NCBI RefSeq assembly: GCF_000315915.1
Contig: NC_020189.1
Span: forward strand, 930,001 to 994,000
Source of the DNA: Henningerozyma blattae CBS 6284
Taxonomy: Eukaryota > Ascomycota > Saccharomycetes > Saccharomycetales > Saccharomycetaceae
Direction of reading: 5' to 3'
DNA length: 64,000 bases
Every line of letters begins with the position of its first letter. Positions within the stretch are counted from its first letter, which is position 1. Made by a program: the position numbers and the translations under genes. The notes beneath the pieces are model-generated. The model saw only the letters and a program-made list of their open reading frames with translations. It did not search any database and was not told the origin of the DNA. Below are positions 33,053-43,580 of this stretch, piece after piece.

Positions 33053-34481
33053 TATAATAGTAGAATAGTGTTAATAGTACCTCTATTTTAATTCACACTC
33101 TATTTGCTTTCTTTTATATTTTTTTACCTTTTCTTTCTTCTTATTCTTATTAGTTTTTATTAATTTTACAGTATTTTAATATTCTGTAGTTTTATTATAA
33201 TATTCTTTGTTTTATTCTACAATTAATTGTTTAAAATTACGACTTTGCACAATTGGAACAATGGGGTTTATGATTGTTTTTGGCAATAGCTATATGATTC
33301 ATTCAAAAAATTGAGTTGAAATCTAAATGCATAAGAAGAAATAAGGATAAGGCAAATTAAGGAAAAGAAAGTGCAATAAAAGAAATTAAACGCTCTATTT
33401 AAAATAAACTTTGGTCAGGGTCCTGAGAAGACGGTAGAAATATTTTTTTCTTTTTTTAAAATTAAAAAAACAGAATAAAATAAAATAATAACGCAGCACC
33501 TTTCGATGAACAAGCACAAGGAAAGAGAGAAGGGTACAATAGGAAACAATTTTGTGTCAAACAAAATTTAATCTTAAATAACATAGTTATTTATTCAAAA
33601 TAAATTATCGTATATGAGCTTAAAGAACGAAAGAATCAAACAATCAAACAAGAAACTAGAACCATCATCCACTATACATTGATATTGCAATGGAAAATAA
33701 CAGATTACTGGAAGAAAACATAAAATAGCTCATACAAGGTGGAAAAAAGACGGCGTAAACTGTAATTTGACTCAAGGTTTAGTTTTGTTCAAAACCTAAA
33801 CTTCGTAGAGAAGCTATATTAAGGAAGCTAGATATAAGCCTGTAATCCGCAAATATTTTCAGTCTAGCTACCCTCAACAACGGCTCCACAGAGATTTCGC
33901 AGAGGGTCCTAATAATAGTTCCTGCCAGCGGTGCCTTGTAGAAGAGCCTTCTCAAGTCCCACCTGTGTCAACATTGACTTTTCACCGACTCTTCAACCAA
34001 AACTGGTCTTACGACTACTTGAAATGGAAGATTTTGATGTGGAGACACTAATGTAGCACATGAAGCCTTTTGTTACAAACATTCCTGATTCAGAGCTTAC
34101 TGCATAAACACATTCTCACCCACTTGCCCAAATTGGTAGCCTGATTATTGGTACAACGACATCATTACTGACTTTAGACCGTCTTCATACCGAATCCATA
34201 CTAAGATTTAGAACAAACAAACAAAGTGCTTTTGTCTGGTGGTTCGATAGACACGGTTTTTTTGGCTTCGGGCGAATAAATTTAATCTCCGGTAGCGTGA
34301 ACAACAACAGTAGGTTAACGAGATATAATAATTTTAATCATTATTGCCTTAGCAACCAGATAAAGGAATATCGTAAAACTGAATTGACCATTAAATTAAA
34401 TACTCGAATAGGCTGGGGTCTAGATAATTTCCAAGACCACGATTCATTTTTCATCTTAAAAGGCCGATAGTTTCTTTCCCC
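33053..34481. other. Divergent RPI1-MTQ1 interval
   Basis: This 1.4-kb stretch has no gene. The RPI1 side is T-rich. The centre (about 33,840-34,310) is noticeably less AT-rich, without an open frame I can recognise, and may hold promoter elements or a decayed gene. Confidence 0.5.
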
Positions 34482-35389
34482 ATGCCACGGGTGTCCCCTA
34501 CACAACTTAGAAAAGCTCGTGACGTACATAAGGTTCTTCCTTATTTGCTAGCTCCCACACAGGGTTCACAAAATATGGCATTGCAAGAGCTTCGATGGCT
34601 GTCTCAAAGCTTTAAAACGCGGCTCTCGTTGACTTGGGCGTGCCGTAAAAGGCATTCGAATTATCCATTGCAATACCTATTGGGAAGTCAACCCTTTAAT
34701 AACTTGGAGGTTCTGTGTGAAGAAAATGTATTGATCCCAAGATGGGAAACTGAAGAATGGTCAAGAGCCATCTCTGTAGCGCTTGAGAGATCATTGCGAC
34801 CAGACATGAATCAACTAAACATCGTGGATCTTTGTTCTGGAACTGGTTGTATCTTACTGTCTCTACTGTCATATTTGGAACCGGACCAGATAAAAACAGC
34901 TATTGGTGTTGATATTTCACCAATTGCAATAGAGTTAATTAAAAAAAATATAATTTTTAATCAATTAAATTTATATGATGTCAAGTTGATTCGAAAAGAT
35001 ATAAATAATTGTCAAACTCCGATACATTTTGAAAATCACATAGATATTTTAACTTGCAATCCACCATACATACCGACCTTGAATTATAATTCTTCTGTGT
35101 CAACATCTGTAAAATTATATGAACCTTCTTTGGCATTAAAGGGTGATTTAATTTTTTATAAAACGTTGTTAACACGTTATTTACCATTCACAGATTCCTT
35201 TTTTTTGAATTTGCCAATAGTAACCAATTTAATTATTTTAAAACATCATTAGATCCAAGAGTTTGGAACATTTATCTTAAGAAGGATTCGAATAGAAAAG
35301 ATCGAGTGATCTTTGGTTATAGAAAAGACTGTATCAATAACACGATTGATTTTGCCATTTTTGAAAACTATTTTATGAATCAATTATGA
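34482..35389 (+). CDS. MTQ1: Mtq1 mitochondrial release-factor methyltransferase, with apparent frameshift
   Basis: This resembles Mtq1 (YNL063W, 314 aa), the S-adenosylmethionine-dependent enzyme that methylates the glutamine of the GGQ motif in the mitochondrial release factor Mrf1. The N-terminus (MPRVSPTQLRKARDVHKVLPYLL) is arginine-rich and suitable as a presequence. The SAM-binding motif is IVDLCSGTGCILLSLLS (about 115) and the catalytic NPPY motif is CNPPYIPTLN (about 190). The first frame stops at 35,252, giving 256 residues. After the T8 run at 35,199-35,206 the next frame (FFEFANSNQFNYFK to FENYFMNQL, stop at 35,389) continues the expected C-terminus. One more T would give about 302 residues. 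The catalytic core is upstream of the break, so partial function is conceivable even if the shift is real. Confidence 0.88.
35199..35206 (+). other. Frameshift site in T8 run of MTQ1
   Basis: The reading frame of MTQ1 switches across this homopolymer. The downstream frame runs 61 codons to a stop at the normal distance for the family. Confidence 0.75.
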
Positions 35390-35400
35390 AAAAGATGACG

Positions 35401-35424
35401 AATTGTAATTGTAATTGTAATTGT
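35401..35424. repeat. AATTGT hexanucleotide repeat
   Basis: Four perfect AATTGT units lie just after MTQ1 in the convergent MTQ1-GCD10 interval. Confidence 0.85.
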
Positions 35425-35664
35425 AACCGTAATTGCGCTGTTATTAAATTTTTATAAAGGAAAAAAAGTTATGTAAATTAGGTTATGCTATTTATTATAA
35501 TTTGAGATTTGCATTTTTAAATTCTTGAATTTGGATTTAAAGATTTTCCAAAAAAGAAGGCTTTCTCACGAACATGGATTTCTATATTCCCTATATTTTC
35601 CAAATAACACCTGCGGAGTTAATTTTATTCGAAATTTATTCCCATCGGAGAAAACTTAAATAGA

Positions 35665-35697
35665 ACAAAACAAAACAAAACAAAACAACAAAACAAC
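35665..35697. repeat. CAAAA/CAA repeat at the 3' side of GCD10
   Basis: Tandem CAAAA units degrade to CAA units. This is the same motif as 1,168-1,197 on the opposite strand. Otherwise the interval 35,390-35,723 holds no gene. Confidence 0.8.
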
Positions 35698-35723
35698 AAC
35701 ACTGAAATGTCTGTAATAATTGG

Positions 35724-37208
35724 TTATATTTTTTGTTTCTTAGTTTCAGCTTCAGTTTCTTCATTCTTGGTTTCTGATATGTCTTCTTTTGGTTCAATTT
35801 CAATGCTTGGAATTGGTGGGGCAGGTTCTACTTTTAGACTCCACATCAAATAACCACCACCACCTCTCATAGTCATTAGAGGATGCAATTTACCACGAAC
35901 ACTTTGATATGGTCTACACCTAGTTTCCATTAACGTTGGTGCCAGATAATTCAAATCAGAATATAATTCATGCGATAGTTCCAGTAGAATTTCCTTAAAT
36001 TGACTGTAACAGATGATACTTCTACTACCATGAATCTTAGGTCCTAATCTAGGTATTAATTGAGTCAGTTGCAAAGTACTGGCTACTATAAGACCATCAT
36101 ATTTACGGTCATTTTTAGTCAATTCAACAATCTGACACTGTTTATAGTACCCCTTAATACGTCTTTGATAAACATTTCTTTCACCATTACTCAATTTACT
36201 TAATTCTTCTCTGGTCAATTTTGTAAAACCATTATTTATTTCTTCTTCAGTAGGTGGTTCAAAGAAATCTAGTATGGAAATACTTTTAATATGTTTTTTA
36301 ATAAATTTCTCACTATAATTGGAGAATTTTAATAAATCCAAGTTTACGTGTTCATTTTCATGGATAACAATAATTTCACCTTCAAATTTTTTATTTTCCA
36401 TGTCATTTTCTGTAACATGACCAAACATTCTTTCCATCATAAAATATACTAAAAGACCACCAGTCTCATCAATAACGAGATATTTACCATTAGATTTAAC
36501 ATTCCCATAGTTTAAAATCATACCAATACTTTCTTCAGACATATCCATGATTCTTTGAATATCACCTTTATCTATTAAGTAATTTAACAATAATCTACCA
36601 GTCATTTTATGAACAATAAATTCTTTAGAAAATTTAGATTTCTTACGATTTAAATATTTTAATTGAGAATATTTGGTCTTCAAATTAAATTCTTTATGTG
36701 ATTGAATGATTTTATTAATAATATCTTGACTATTGGTATTGGCATACTGTTTTTTCATTTCTTCGATCTCAGCCATACTTAATTCCTGAATCTCGCTTGG
36801 ATTACCTTTAATATTAAGATTTTTATTGTTTAAACTATTTTCATATTCTAGTTCATCCGCTATGGTGCCAATGCTATCAGATCTATCTTCATTATCATCA
36901 CTAGTCTCATTAATTGCTGGAGTTTCAATCATTAATTTAGCTTTACCAATTGGTATTTTCTTTTGCATATGCTTTGGTTTCTTTTTTTCTTTAGAATCTT
37001 CAGCAAATCCCTCTTCGCCTTCCTTAACTTCATAGTTAATTTCAAACCTGCTACCTAATGGATATCCAATAATATCATTAATATAAAATGCACCAAATTT
37101 TCCTAACGATATTGAATTATTTGGCCTCAATTCAGCAATCTTTAAATTACCAGATGGTAATTCTAAAACAACATGTTGGTTGAATGAAATCACTTTAGAT
37201 GAGTCCAT
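35724..37208 (-). CDS. GCD10: Gcd10/Trm6, non-catalytic subunit of tRNA m1A58 methyltransferase
   Basis: The 494-residue protein matches yeast Gcd10/Trm6 (478 aa). Gcd10 binds tRNA and partners the catalytic Gcd14/Trm61 in the nucleus to make 1-methyladenosine at position 58, needed for stable initiator tRNA-Met. The N-terminus (NQHVVLELPSGNLKIAELRPN, then KFGAFYINDIIGYPLGSRFEI) and the C-terminal MTase-like part (LIVASTLQLTQLIPRLGPKIHGSRSI, then RPYQSVRGKLHPLMTMRGGGGYLMW) are characteristic. The acidic insertion around 65-150 is variable. As in S. cerevisiae chromosome XIV it lies convergent to MTQ1 and divergent from NOP2, sharing a PAC/RRPE promoter with it. Confidence 0.95.
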   Translation of the reverse strand: MDSSKVISFNQHVVLELPSGNLKIAELRPNNSISLGKFGAFYINDIIGYPLGSRFEINYEVKEGEEGFAEDSKEKKKPKHMQKKIPIGKAKLMIETPAINETSDDNEDRSDSIGTIADELEYENSLNNKNLNIKGNPSEIQELSMAEIEEMKKQYANTNSQDIINKIIQSHKEFNLKTKYSQLKYLNRKKSKFSKEFIVHKMTGRLLLNYLIDKGDIQRIMDMSEESIGMILNYGNVKSNGKYLVIDETGGLLVYFMMERMFGHVTENDMENKKFEGEIIVIHENEHVNLDLLKFSNYSEKFIKKHIKSISILDFFEPPTEEEINNGFTKLTREELSKLSNGERNVYQRRIKGYYKQCQIVELTKNDRKYDGLIVASTLQLTQLIPRLGPKIHGSRSIICYSQFKEILLELSHELYSDLNYLAPTLMETRCRPYQSVRGKLHPLMTMRGGGGYLMWSLKVEPAPPIPSIEIEPKEDISETKNEETEAETKKQKI

Positions 37209-37300
37209 GTTTGTACAGTTTGCTACACAAAGCTTATCTCAACTATAAAACTTTTTTTATTGTTTACTTCATAAATATTTCTGTATGCACACTATAATTA

Positions 37301-37350
37301 GCTCATCGCTTAATTTTTTTTTTTGTTAAAGATTTTGACGAAATTTTTCA
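37301..37350. promoter_or_regulatory. PAC and RRPE elements in the divergent GCD10-NOP2 promoter
   Basis: GCTCATCGC at 37,301-37,309 is a perfect PAC element on the minus strand. AAATTTTTCA at 37,341-37,350 is an RRPE match. A second set of GATGAG cores (three in tandem, 37,433-37,448 on the minus strand) and AAAATTTGAAAATTT near 37,414 lie closer to NOP2. The 360-bp region serves two ribosome and tRNA biogenesis genes. Confidence 0.75.
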
Positions 37351-37452
37351 ATATTACCTAAAGAAGACATTGATCATTCTAAACGGATCTACGGAAAAGT
37401 GAAAAAAAATTTCAAAATTTGAAAATTTACCTCTCATCTCATCTCATCACAT

Positions 37453-37473
37453 TAATAATAATAATAATAATAT
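37453..37473. repeat. AAT trinucleotide repeat
   Basis: About six tandem AAT units lie in the NOP2 promoter, about 100 bp before its ATG. Confidence 0.85.
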
Positions 37474-37568
37474 CCAATTAAAAAAAAATTAGGAAGAATT
37501 AATATAATTAGAATATTCTTTAACTTTTAAATAGTTACAAATAGAAAAATAAGAAAATAGATTTAAAA

Positions 37569-39467
37569 ATGGGTAGCAGACGTCACAAGAATAAGCAAGC
37601 CGCTCCACCTACTCTTGAAGAATTCCAAGCTAAAAAGGAGAGAAAACTAAATAGAATAAAGGAAAAAGAATTGGCAAAGACTAAAAGAGCTAGCCAACAA
37701 GATGAAGAAGAGAATAAAAGAAAAGTAAAAAAATCCAAACATTCTCATGAACATTCCAAGAGCAAACATTCTAGTAAAAAACATCATCACAAGCATGATG
37801 AAGATGAAGAAGAAAACCAAGAAATTCCTGATGATTTACCTGAAGTTGATTTAGAAGCTCTATCTAAAGCTAAAAAGAGTTTATTTGATGATGATGATGA
37901 TGCTCAAAATGATGATGATGAAGAAGAGTTACAGGATGAATTTGATATTGAACAAGAATATGAATATGATGAAGATGAAAATGATCAAGATAAAAAAATG
38001 TTCTCTGATGATGAAGGTGATTTAGACGAATTGAATGCAGCTAATATGGAAGCTTTGTCCCAAAAATTAGACGAAGAAGAAGCCTTGGAAGCTGAAGAAG
38101 CTGAAGAAGAATTAATGGAAGCCGATAAATTACAACCAAGAGCCGAGATCTTACCATCTGAAGAAGAATTACAAGTTAATGCCGGTCAACCAAGTGATTT
38201 AACCTCTATTAGAACTAGAATGCTAGAAATCGTAAAAGTTTTAGAAGATTTTAAGAATTTGGGTGCTGAAAATAGATCTAGAAGTGAATATACAGAAAGA
38301 TTATTACAGGATATTTGTGAATACTTCGGTTATACACCATTCTTAGCCGAAAAATTATTTAACTTATTCTCTCCATCAGAAGCTATAGAATTTTTCGAAG
38401 CTAATGAAGTTTCTAGACCAATTACAATTAGAACAAATACTTTGAAAACAAGAAGAAGGGATTTAGCACAAGCATTAGTTAACAGAGGTGTTAATTTACA
38501 ACCAATTGGTGCTTGGACTAAGGTAGGTTTACAGATCTTTGACTCCCAAGTTCCAATTGGTGCTACTCCAGAATATCTAGCAGGTAATTATATTTTACAA
38601 GCTGCTTCTTCCTTTTTACCAGTAATTGCTTTAGATCCACAAGAAAATGAACGTGTTCTAGATATGGCTTCTGCTCCAGGTGGTAAAACAACTTATATTT
38701 CTGCTTTGATGAAAAACACAGGTTGTATTTTTGCCAATGATGCTAATAAAGCAAGAACTAAATCTTTAATTGCTAACATACATCGTCTAGGTTGTACTAA
38801 CACTATCGTATGTAATTACGATGCCCGTGAATTTCCAAAAGTTATTGGTGGATTCGATAGAATTTTATTAGATGCTCCATGTTCTGGTACAGGTGTTATT
38901 GGTAAGGATCAATCTGTTAAAGTTTCCAGAACTGAAAAGGACTTTATTCAAATTCCTCATTTACAGAAACAATTAATTTTATCTGCTATCGATTCCCTAG
39001 ACTCTAATTCTAAAAATGGTGGTGTATTAGTTTATTCAACTTGTTCAGTTGCTGTTGAGGAAGACGAAGCAGTAGTAGATTATGCATTAAGAAAAAGACC
39101 AAATGTTAAATTAGTTGAAACAGGATTAGCTATTGGTAAAGAAGGTTTCACTTCCTATAGAGGTAAAAAATTCCATCCAAGTGTAAAATTAACAAGAAGA
39201 TATTATCCACATACTTATAATGTTGATGGTTTCTTTGTTGCTAAATTCCAAAAAACTGGCCCATCTAAATATGACGACAACCAAGCTAGTGCTAAAGAAA
39301 AGGAAGCTCTTGCAAGACAAGAAGCTGAAGAAGAAGGTATTATTCAAGATGATTTTGCCAACTTCGATGACGAGGAAGATGAAAAATATATTGAAAAATC
39401 CAAGAAAATTAATTTATTGAAAAAAGGTGTTAATCCTAAGGCATCTAAACAAACTACGAAGAAATAA
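37569..39467 (+). CDS. NOP2: Nop2, 25S rRNA cytosine-5 methyltransferase
   Basis: The 632-residue product matches Nop2 (618 aa), the nucleolar enzyme that methylates C2870 of 25S rRNA and is essential for 60S assembly. Residues 1-175 are a Lys-rich then acidic, low-complexity tail (MGSRRHKNKQ at the start, several Asp/Glu runs). The NOP2/Sun-type RNA methyltransferase domain fills about 220-560. It has the SAM-binding stretch VLDMASAPGGKTTYISAL, the DAPCSGTGVIGKDQ motif (about 434) with one conserved Cys, and YSTCSV (about 487) with the second, catalytic-type Cys. The C-terminal tail is charged. Strand and neighbours (GCD10, ARP5) match chromosome XIV. Confidence 0.97.
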   Translation: MGSRRHKNKQAAPPTLEEFQAKKERKLNRIKEKELAKTKRASQQDEEENKRKVKKSKHSHEHSKSKHSSKKHHHKHDEDEEENQEIPDDLPEVDLEALSKAKKSLFDDDDDAQNDDDEEELQDEFDIEQEYEYDEDENDQDKKMFSDDEGDLDELNAANMEALSQKLDEEEALEAEEAEEELMEADKLQPRAEILPSEEELQVNAGQPSDLTSIRTRMLEIVKVLEDFKNLGAENRSRSEYTERLLQDICEYFGYTPFLAEKLFNLFSPSEAIEFFEANEVSRPITIRTNTLKTRRRDLAQALVNRGVNLQPIGAWTKVGLQIFDSQVPIGATPEYLAGNYILQAASSFLPVIALDPQENERVLDMASAPGGKTTYISALMKNTGCIFANDANKARTKSLIANIHRLGCTNTIVCNYDAREFPKVIGGFDRILLDAPCSGTGVIGKDQSVKVSRTEKDFIQIPHLQKQLILSAIDSLDSNSKNGGVLVYSTCSVAVEEDEAVVDYALRKRPNVKLVETGLAIGKEGFTSYRGKKFHPSVKLTRRYYPHTYNVDGFFVAKFQKTGPSKYDDNQASAKEKEALARQEAEEEGIIQDDFANFDDEEDEKYIEKSKKINLLKKGVNPKASKQTTKK

Positions 39468-39720
39468 TGATATTTTTCGTTTTAATAAATCATCCATAGT
39501 AAACTAAACAATAAATAAGCACACTAAACTTCATTGAATATATTGCAATTACTTGTTTTCATTAAATATCTGTATAATATACATAGCTTAGAATTAACGT
39601 CATTCATTTGTAAAATAGAAATATATTATCATTGTTATTAATACGTTACAACACTTTTAGGGAGATCAATTGTCCATATATATGTAATATAATCAAGAGC
39701 CATAATTAAGTTTACAAAAC

Positions 39721-42000
39721 CTATTGGAAATAAGGCATATTTCCTAAATTATGCTCCATCATATATTCTGGCCCATATTCTTCGTAATCTTTCTTAGTTA
39801 CCTGTATTTTTTTTAAATAGTCTGTATTGCTAGCTAATTTTGCCATACCCTTCCATGTATCTAAAGATGGATCATTTGAAATATTTATAGACATCTTTGT
39901 ACCAACTGGTAAAAATTCAGTATATTCTTTAACAATTCTTTCCTTTAGACCGGGCAGTTTTGCATGTCCCCCAGTTAGCCAAACATTATTCAACATTCTC
40001 TCAGATATTGAACTTAATTTACGTGGCGATGAATTAAATTTCCTTAGAAATAATGTTTCTGAAAGTTCTGAGATGCCTGCTTGATCACAGCCACCAATTG
40101 AAGGCTGAAACATTACTTCTGGTACACGAATTCGTTCTACATTCATATGGATTTGATGCTGTTGATGTGGATCTTCACTATCGTGAGGCCTTGGGCCTCT
40201 CAAAAATAAATGTAGCACAGAGTTTCTCCAATCATATTGCGCGTCTAAAGTATCTTCTTCGGTAAAATTAGGATCAAATTCTAAAAGTCTTCTTTCAAGA
40301 GCAACAATCTCGTTATATTCCTCTTCCAAAGCTTCTTCGAAAGCATCTTCATTCATAGCAATATCATTATAGACAGCCCAATCCTCATCATTAGCACCGA
40401 ACGTATCATTAGGATCATTGTCTATAGTAGCTTGTTGTCTTGTTCTCTTAGAGCCCGATTTAACGTTATCTTCAGCCAATGTTGCAAGATTTTTCATACG
40501 ATTTTGGAAAGTTTGTGATTTACGATCTTTCATTTCGTCACGTATTTTTATTTTATCCTTTCTTTTCTTAATTAGTTCGTTTAGAATGGATCTTTTATCT
40601 TTAATCCAACCAGTCAAATCAGTTTCTCTCCATTCCTGATCTTTACGCTTTAATTCTTCTTCTTCTAGACGTTGCTTTTCTTTTTCCTCTTTAGCCTTTT
40701 TTCTAGCCTCATGGTTGGCCTTTAACAATCTTTGCTTTCGTTTTTCCCTTATTTGTTCAGGAGATAACTGATCATCAGGAATATCTACAAGATTATACTT
40801 ATCATTCGCAGTATTATCGTAATTTTCATTATTTTCATCATCATCTTCATCACCATCTCCGAAATCAATATCTTTTGATTTTGCTAAAGACCTTTCTAGA
40901 TTATACATGTATTTCTTAAAATCTTGTTCATCATCAAACCCTGCATTTTGTAACGCCGATAAAAATGCTCTTTTTGGTTGATCTGCGAATTGCTCCTTTA
41001 ATTGAGTATAATACTGAAATTCTTCTTCTTTTTGAACTAATTTTTCAATCCTTTTCTGTTTCGCTTGTTCTTGAAGTCTTCTACCACTTTCTTTTCTCTT
41101 TTCAGCTTGAATTTTCAATTCTTCTTCAGTCTTTTGTGGCTGTAATACTTCAGTAAATGGTGCTTCAACTACAATATCTTTAGTTTCTAAATTCTCTAAT
41201 GTTAGGAAATTCTTAATATCTTCATTATAATTTGGGGAAACATAGCAAAAATCTTCATACATTGTTTGATATTGGAATTCAGAGAGTTTAGTTGGAAAGT
41301 AAGGATATTTTAAAGTTAGGAGACTACTCAAATACTCTGTAGAATGTCTCCCACCCCAATTGATTCTCTTAGCTTCAGTTAGAATTCCTTTACCTTGGAC
41401 AATCGGTACTATGTTGGTATCTTCATGACCACAATTAATGACCAACCCATCACTTTCAAAAGGATTTGCACAATTATTATAAAACGCATATAAAGAATCC
41501 AAACCAAAAGTAGCTGAAGGAACGTCAAAAGTTTCGAAAAGTAATTGATACCAATTGGCTCTTTGAGATTGTAAGCATGCCATCTTTTCAGTTAATATGA
41601 TTGGATTTGATATGCTACCATTTGTAGTCTGTACACCCAAATGATGTAAAGTATAATCGAAAATTTCTTCTGCATATTCCCAATTTGCAATGAATAAACC
41701 ATCATATGGTCTCTTAGCTTGTATTCGTAAAGGTTGATCCAAATTAGTATCATTACCGATAAAAGTCATAGTTTTTGCTAGCTTACGATCTCTGTATCTG
41801 GTCAATTTGTTGGTAAATACATGTGTTGGTAATGATTGGTTAGTATAACCAGCTTTAACGTTATATGAGCCAAAATCAATAGCTATAGGAATATCTGGCC
41901 CATAATTTGAAGGATCATCAAATGGTTCCGGTTTTTCATTAAATGGTGGGTCATTAATAATGTTAATTGGTAATGGTGATAACGAACTGTCTCTAGACAT
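39721..42000 (-). CDS. ARP5: Arp5, actin-related subunit of the INO80 remodeller
   Basis: At 759 residues (yeast Arp5 is 755) this is an actin-fold protein split by a long charged insertion. The N-terminal actin half begins IPIAIDFGSYNVKAGYTN (about 35-50), and LVINCGHEDTNIVPI (about 185) is the second phosphate-binding type loop. Residues about 290-560 are a Lys/Glu-rich, partly coiled-coil insertion typical of Arp5. The fold resumes with NNVWLTGGHAKLPGLKERI near 680. Arp5 with Ies6 forms the module of INO80 that couples ATP hydrolysis to nucleosome sliding. The gene is convergent with NOP2 (253-bp spacer), as in S. cerevisiae. Confidence 0.96.
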   Translation of the reverse strand: MSRDSSLSPLPINIINDPPFNEKPEPFDDPSNYGPDIPIAIDFGSYNVKAGYTNQSLPTHVFTNKLTRYRDRKLAKTMTFIGNDTNLDQPLRIQAKRPYDGLFIANWEYAEEIFDYTLHHLGVQTTNGSISNPIILTEKMACLQSQRANWYQLLFETFDVPSATFGLDSLYAFYNNCANPFESDGLVINCGHEDTNIVPIVQGKGILTEAKRINWGGRHSTEYLSSLLTLKYPYFPTKLSEFQYQTMYEDFCYVSPNYNEDIKNFLTLENLETKDIVVEAPFTEVLQPQKTEEELKIQAEKRKESGRRLQEQAKQKRIEKLVQKEEEFQYYTQLKEQFADQPKRAFLSALQNAGFDDEQDFKKYMYNLERSLAKSKDIDFGDGDEDDDENNENYDNTANDKYNLVDIPDDQLSPEQIREKRKQRLLKANHEARKKAKEEKEKQRLEEEELKRKDQEWRETDLTGWIKDKRSILNELIKKRKDKIKIRDEMKDRKSQTFQNRMKNLATLAEDNVKSGSKRTRQQATIDNDPNDTFGANDEDWAVYNDIAMNEDAFEEALEEEYNEIVALERRLLEFDPNFTEEDTLDAQYDWRNSVLHLFLRGPRPHDSEDPHQQHQIHMNVERIRVPEVMFQPSIGGCDQAGISELSETLFLRKFNSSPRKLSSISERMLNNVWLTGGHAKLPGLKERIVKEYTEFLPVGTKMSINISNDPSLDTWKGMAKLASNTDYLKKIQVTKKDYEEYGPEYMMEHNLGNMPYFQ

Positions 42001-42893
42001 AGTATTTCAACCTTCTTCCCTTATTTATCTCTGGAGCTCAGATCTTTGAGAGGCCCTATTTTTCTTCATTTTTATATTTATATTTATAGTTATTAAATTT
42101 TCATATTCATTGTTACCGGCAATTTTTTCGAATCATATTTCAAGCAATTATGCCTTTGTTATTCTTTAAAGAGATCCGTTTAAGTTTATTTATGAAACAC
42201 GATTTTTCTAATCAATTGATAGTTTTTAAAACTAAAAAAAAAATTAAATTAACAATATATATGAATATTTATATAATTCTTCATATACTAATCCTACTTG
42301 TTAAAACATCTTGTGAGTATTAGCCAGCTAACCCCGCTAATTTTTAGCACGCGACCTAATTCACGTGCTACCATATAAAAGGAAACTCTCGATCTTTATT
42401 TTGTCCATTTTCAGAAAATAATAAACCAAAAAATAATAACAATTTGAAGCAGATCAAGAATTGGAAAATAAGCATTCTCGAAATAGAAAAGGCTAGATAT
42501 TTTTTTTAACAAATAAGAGCATTAATCCTTCAAGTTCATTTTTATACCACTATAGTTAGCAAGGTTAAATTGGCCTAGTAAGATTATAAGATAAAGAAAT
42601 TGTTGATTTTTTCAGCCTTACCGAATTTCAAGGGTAGATTTAAATCAATTTTTTTTTTAATTTTAGGTATATTTATTTTTAACCTTTACAATATATTTTT
42701 TTATTTTGATAACTAAACAACATAATATCAGCTAATTGTGTATTTTCAGTTAATTGAATTAGTAGCTCTAAATATTATATCAAATCTTTTTTTTTAAAAG
42801 AAAAAAGAAGCAAATATAAAATAAAAATTTAAAAAAATTGAATAATTTTTGAAAAAAAAAGAAATAAAATAAAAAATATAAAAGTATAATAAT
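42001..42893. other. Divergent ARP5-RHO3 interval
   Basis: This 0.9-kb AT-rich region has no gene. A compact cluster near 42,320-42,381 (GC-richer patch, CACGTG at 42,362-42,367, TATAAAAG at 42,374-42,381) looks like a promoter pointing toward RHO3. That would imply a 5' leader of roughly 450-500 nt for RHO3. Confidence 0.5.
42362..42381 (+). promoter_or_regulatory. CACGTG plus TATA box, likely RHO3 promoter
   Basis: The CACGTG E-box is followed 6 bp later by the TATA match TATAAAAG. It lies about 515 bp before the RHO3 ATG. Confidence 0.45.
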
Positions 42894-43580
42894 ATGTTTT
42901 GTGGATCATCGAATACCACCAGTAAACCAATTGAAAGGAAAATTGTAATTTTAGGAGATGGTGCCTGTGGTAAGACATCTCTATTAAATGTGTTTACAAG
43001 GGGTTATTTCCCCAAAGTATATGAGCCTACTGTTTTTGAGAATTATATCCATGATATTTTTGTTGATGGTAAACATATCACGCTATCACTTTGGGATACA
43101 GCAGGCCAAGAAGAATTTGATAGATTAAGATCATTATCATATGCTGATACAGATACAATCATGCTATGCTTTAGTATCGATTCTAGAGATTCATTGGAAA
43201 ATGTGGAACATAAATGGGTTGGCGAAATTGCTGATCATTGTGAAGGTGTTAAATTAGTATTGGTTGCCTTAAAATGTGACTTAAGGAATAAGGACAATGA
43301 GGCAAATAATATGATTAACCCTACTTTAATAAAACAACAAACAACCAATAGTGACCGTAATAATATCCAATCAAATGGATCTCAATTAATATCGTATGAT
43401 GAAGGTGTAGCGATGGCCAAAAAAATAAGTGCTTTACGTTATTTAGAGTGTAGTGCAAAGTTGAATAAAGGTGTTAATGAAGCCTTTACAGAAGCTACTC
43501 GTGTTGTACTAACACCTGATTCATCTCGTAAGGATCATAATGAGAAAGACGATGGTGGTAGCAGTTGCATTATAGCATGA
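42894..43580 (+). CDS. RHO3: Rho3 small GTPase
   Basis: The 228-residue protein is very close to yeast Rho3 (231 aa). GDGACGKT at 21-28 is the P loop, YEPTVFENY the effector region, WDTAGQEEFDRLRSLSY switch II, and ECSAKLNKGVNEAF the guanine-binding motif. A Rho-insert-like, Asn-rich loop lies at about 135-165. The C-terminus CIIA is a CAAX prenylation box. Rho3 acts at the plasma membrane in polarised growth, with the exocyst (Exo70), formins and Myo2. Position and strand match YIL118W, although its left neighbour here is ARP5 from the chromosome XIV set. Confidence 0.97.
   Translation: MFCGSSNTTSKPIERKIVILGDGACGKTSLLNVFTRGYFPKVYEPTVFENYIHDIFVDGKHITLSLWDTAGQEEFDRLRSLSYADTDTIMLCFSIDSRDSLENVEHKWVGEIADHCEGVKLVLVALKCDLRNKDNEANNMINPTLIKQQTTNSDRNNIQSNGSQLISYDEGVAMAKKISALRYLECSAKLNKGVNEAFTEATRVVLTPDSSRKDHNEKDDGGSSCIIA

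Noticed and set aside
42070..42080. Match to the ARS consensus (TTTTATATTTA)
   Set aside because: Such matches are frequent by chance in DNA this AT-rich; several others occur, for example near 43,880.
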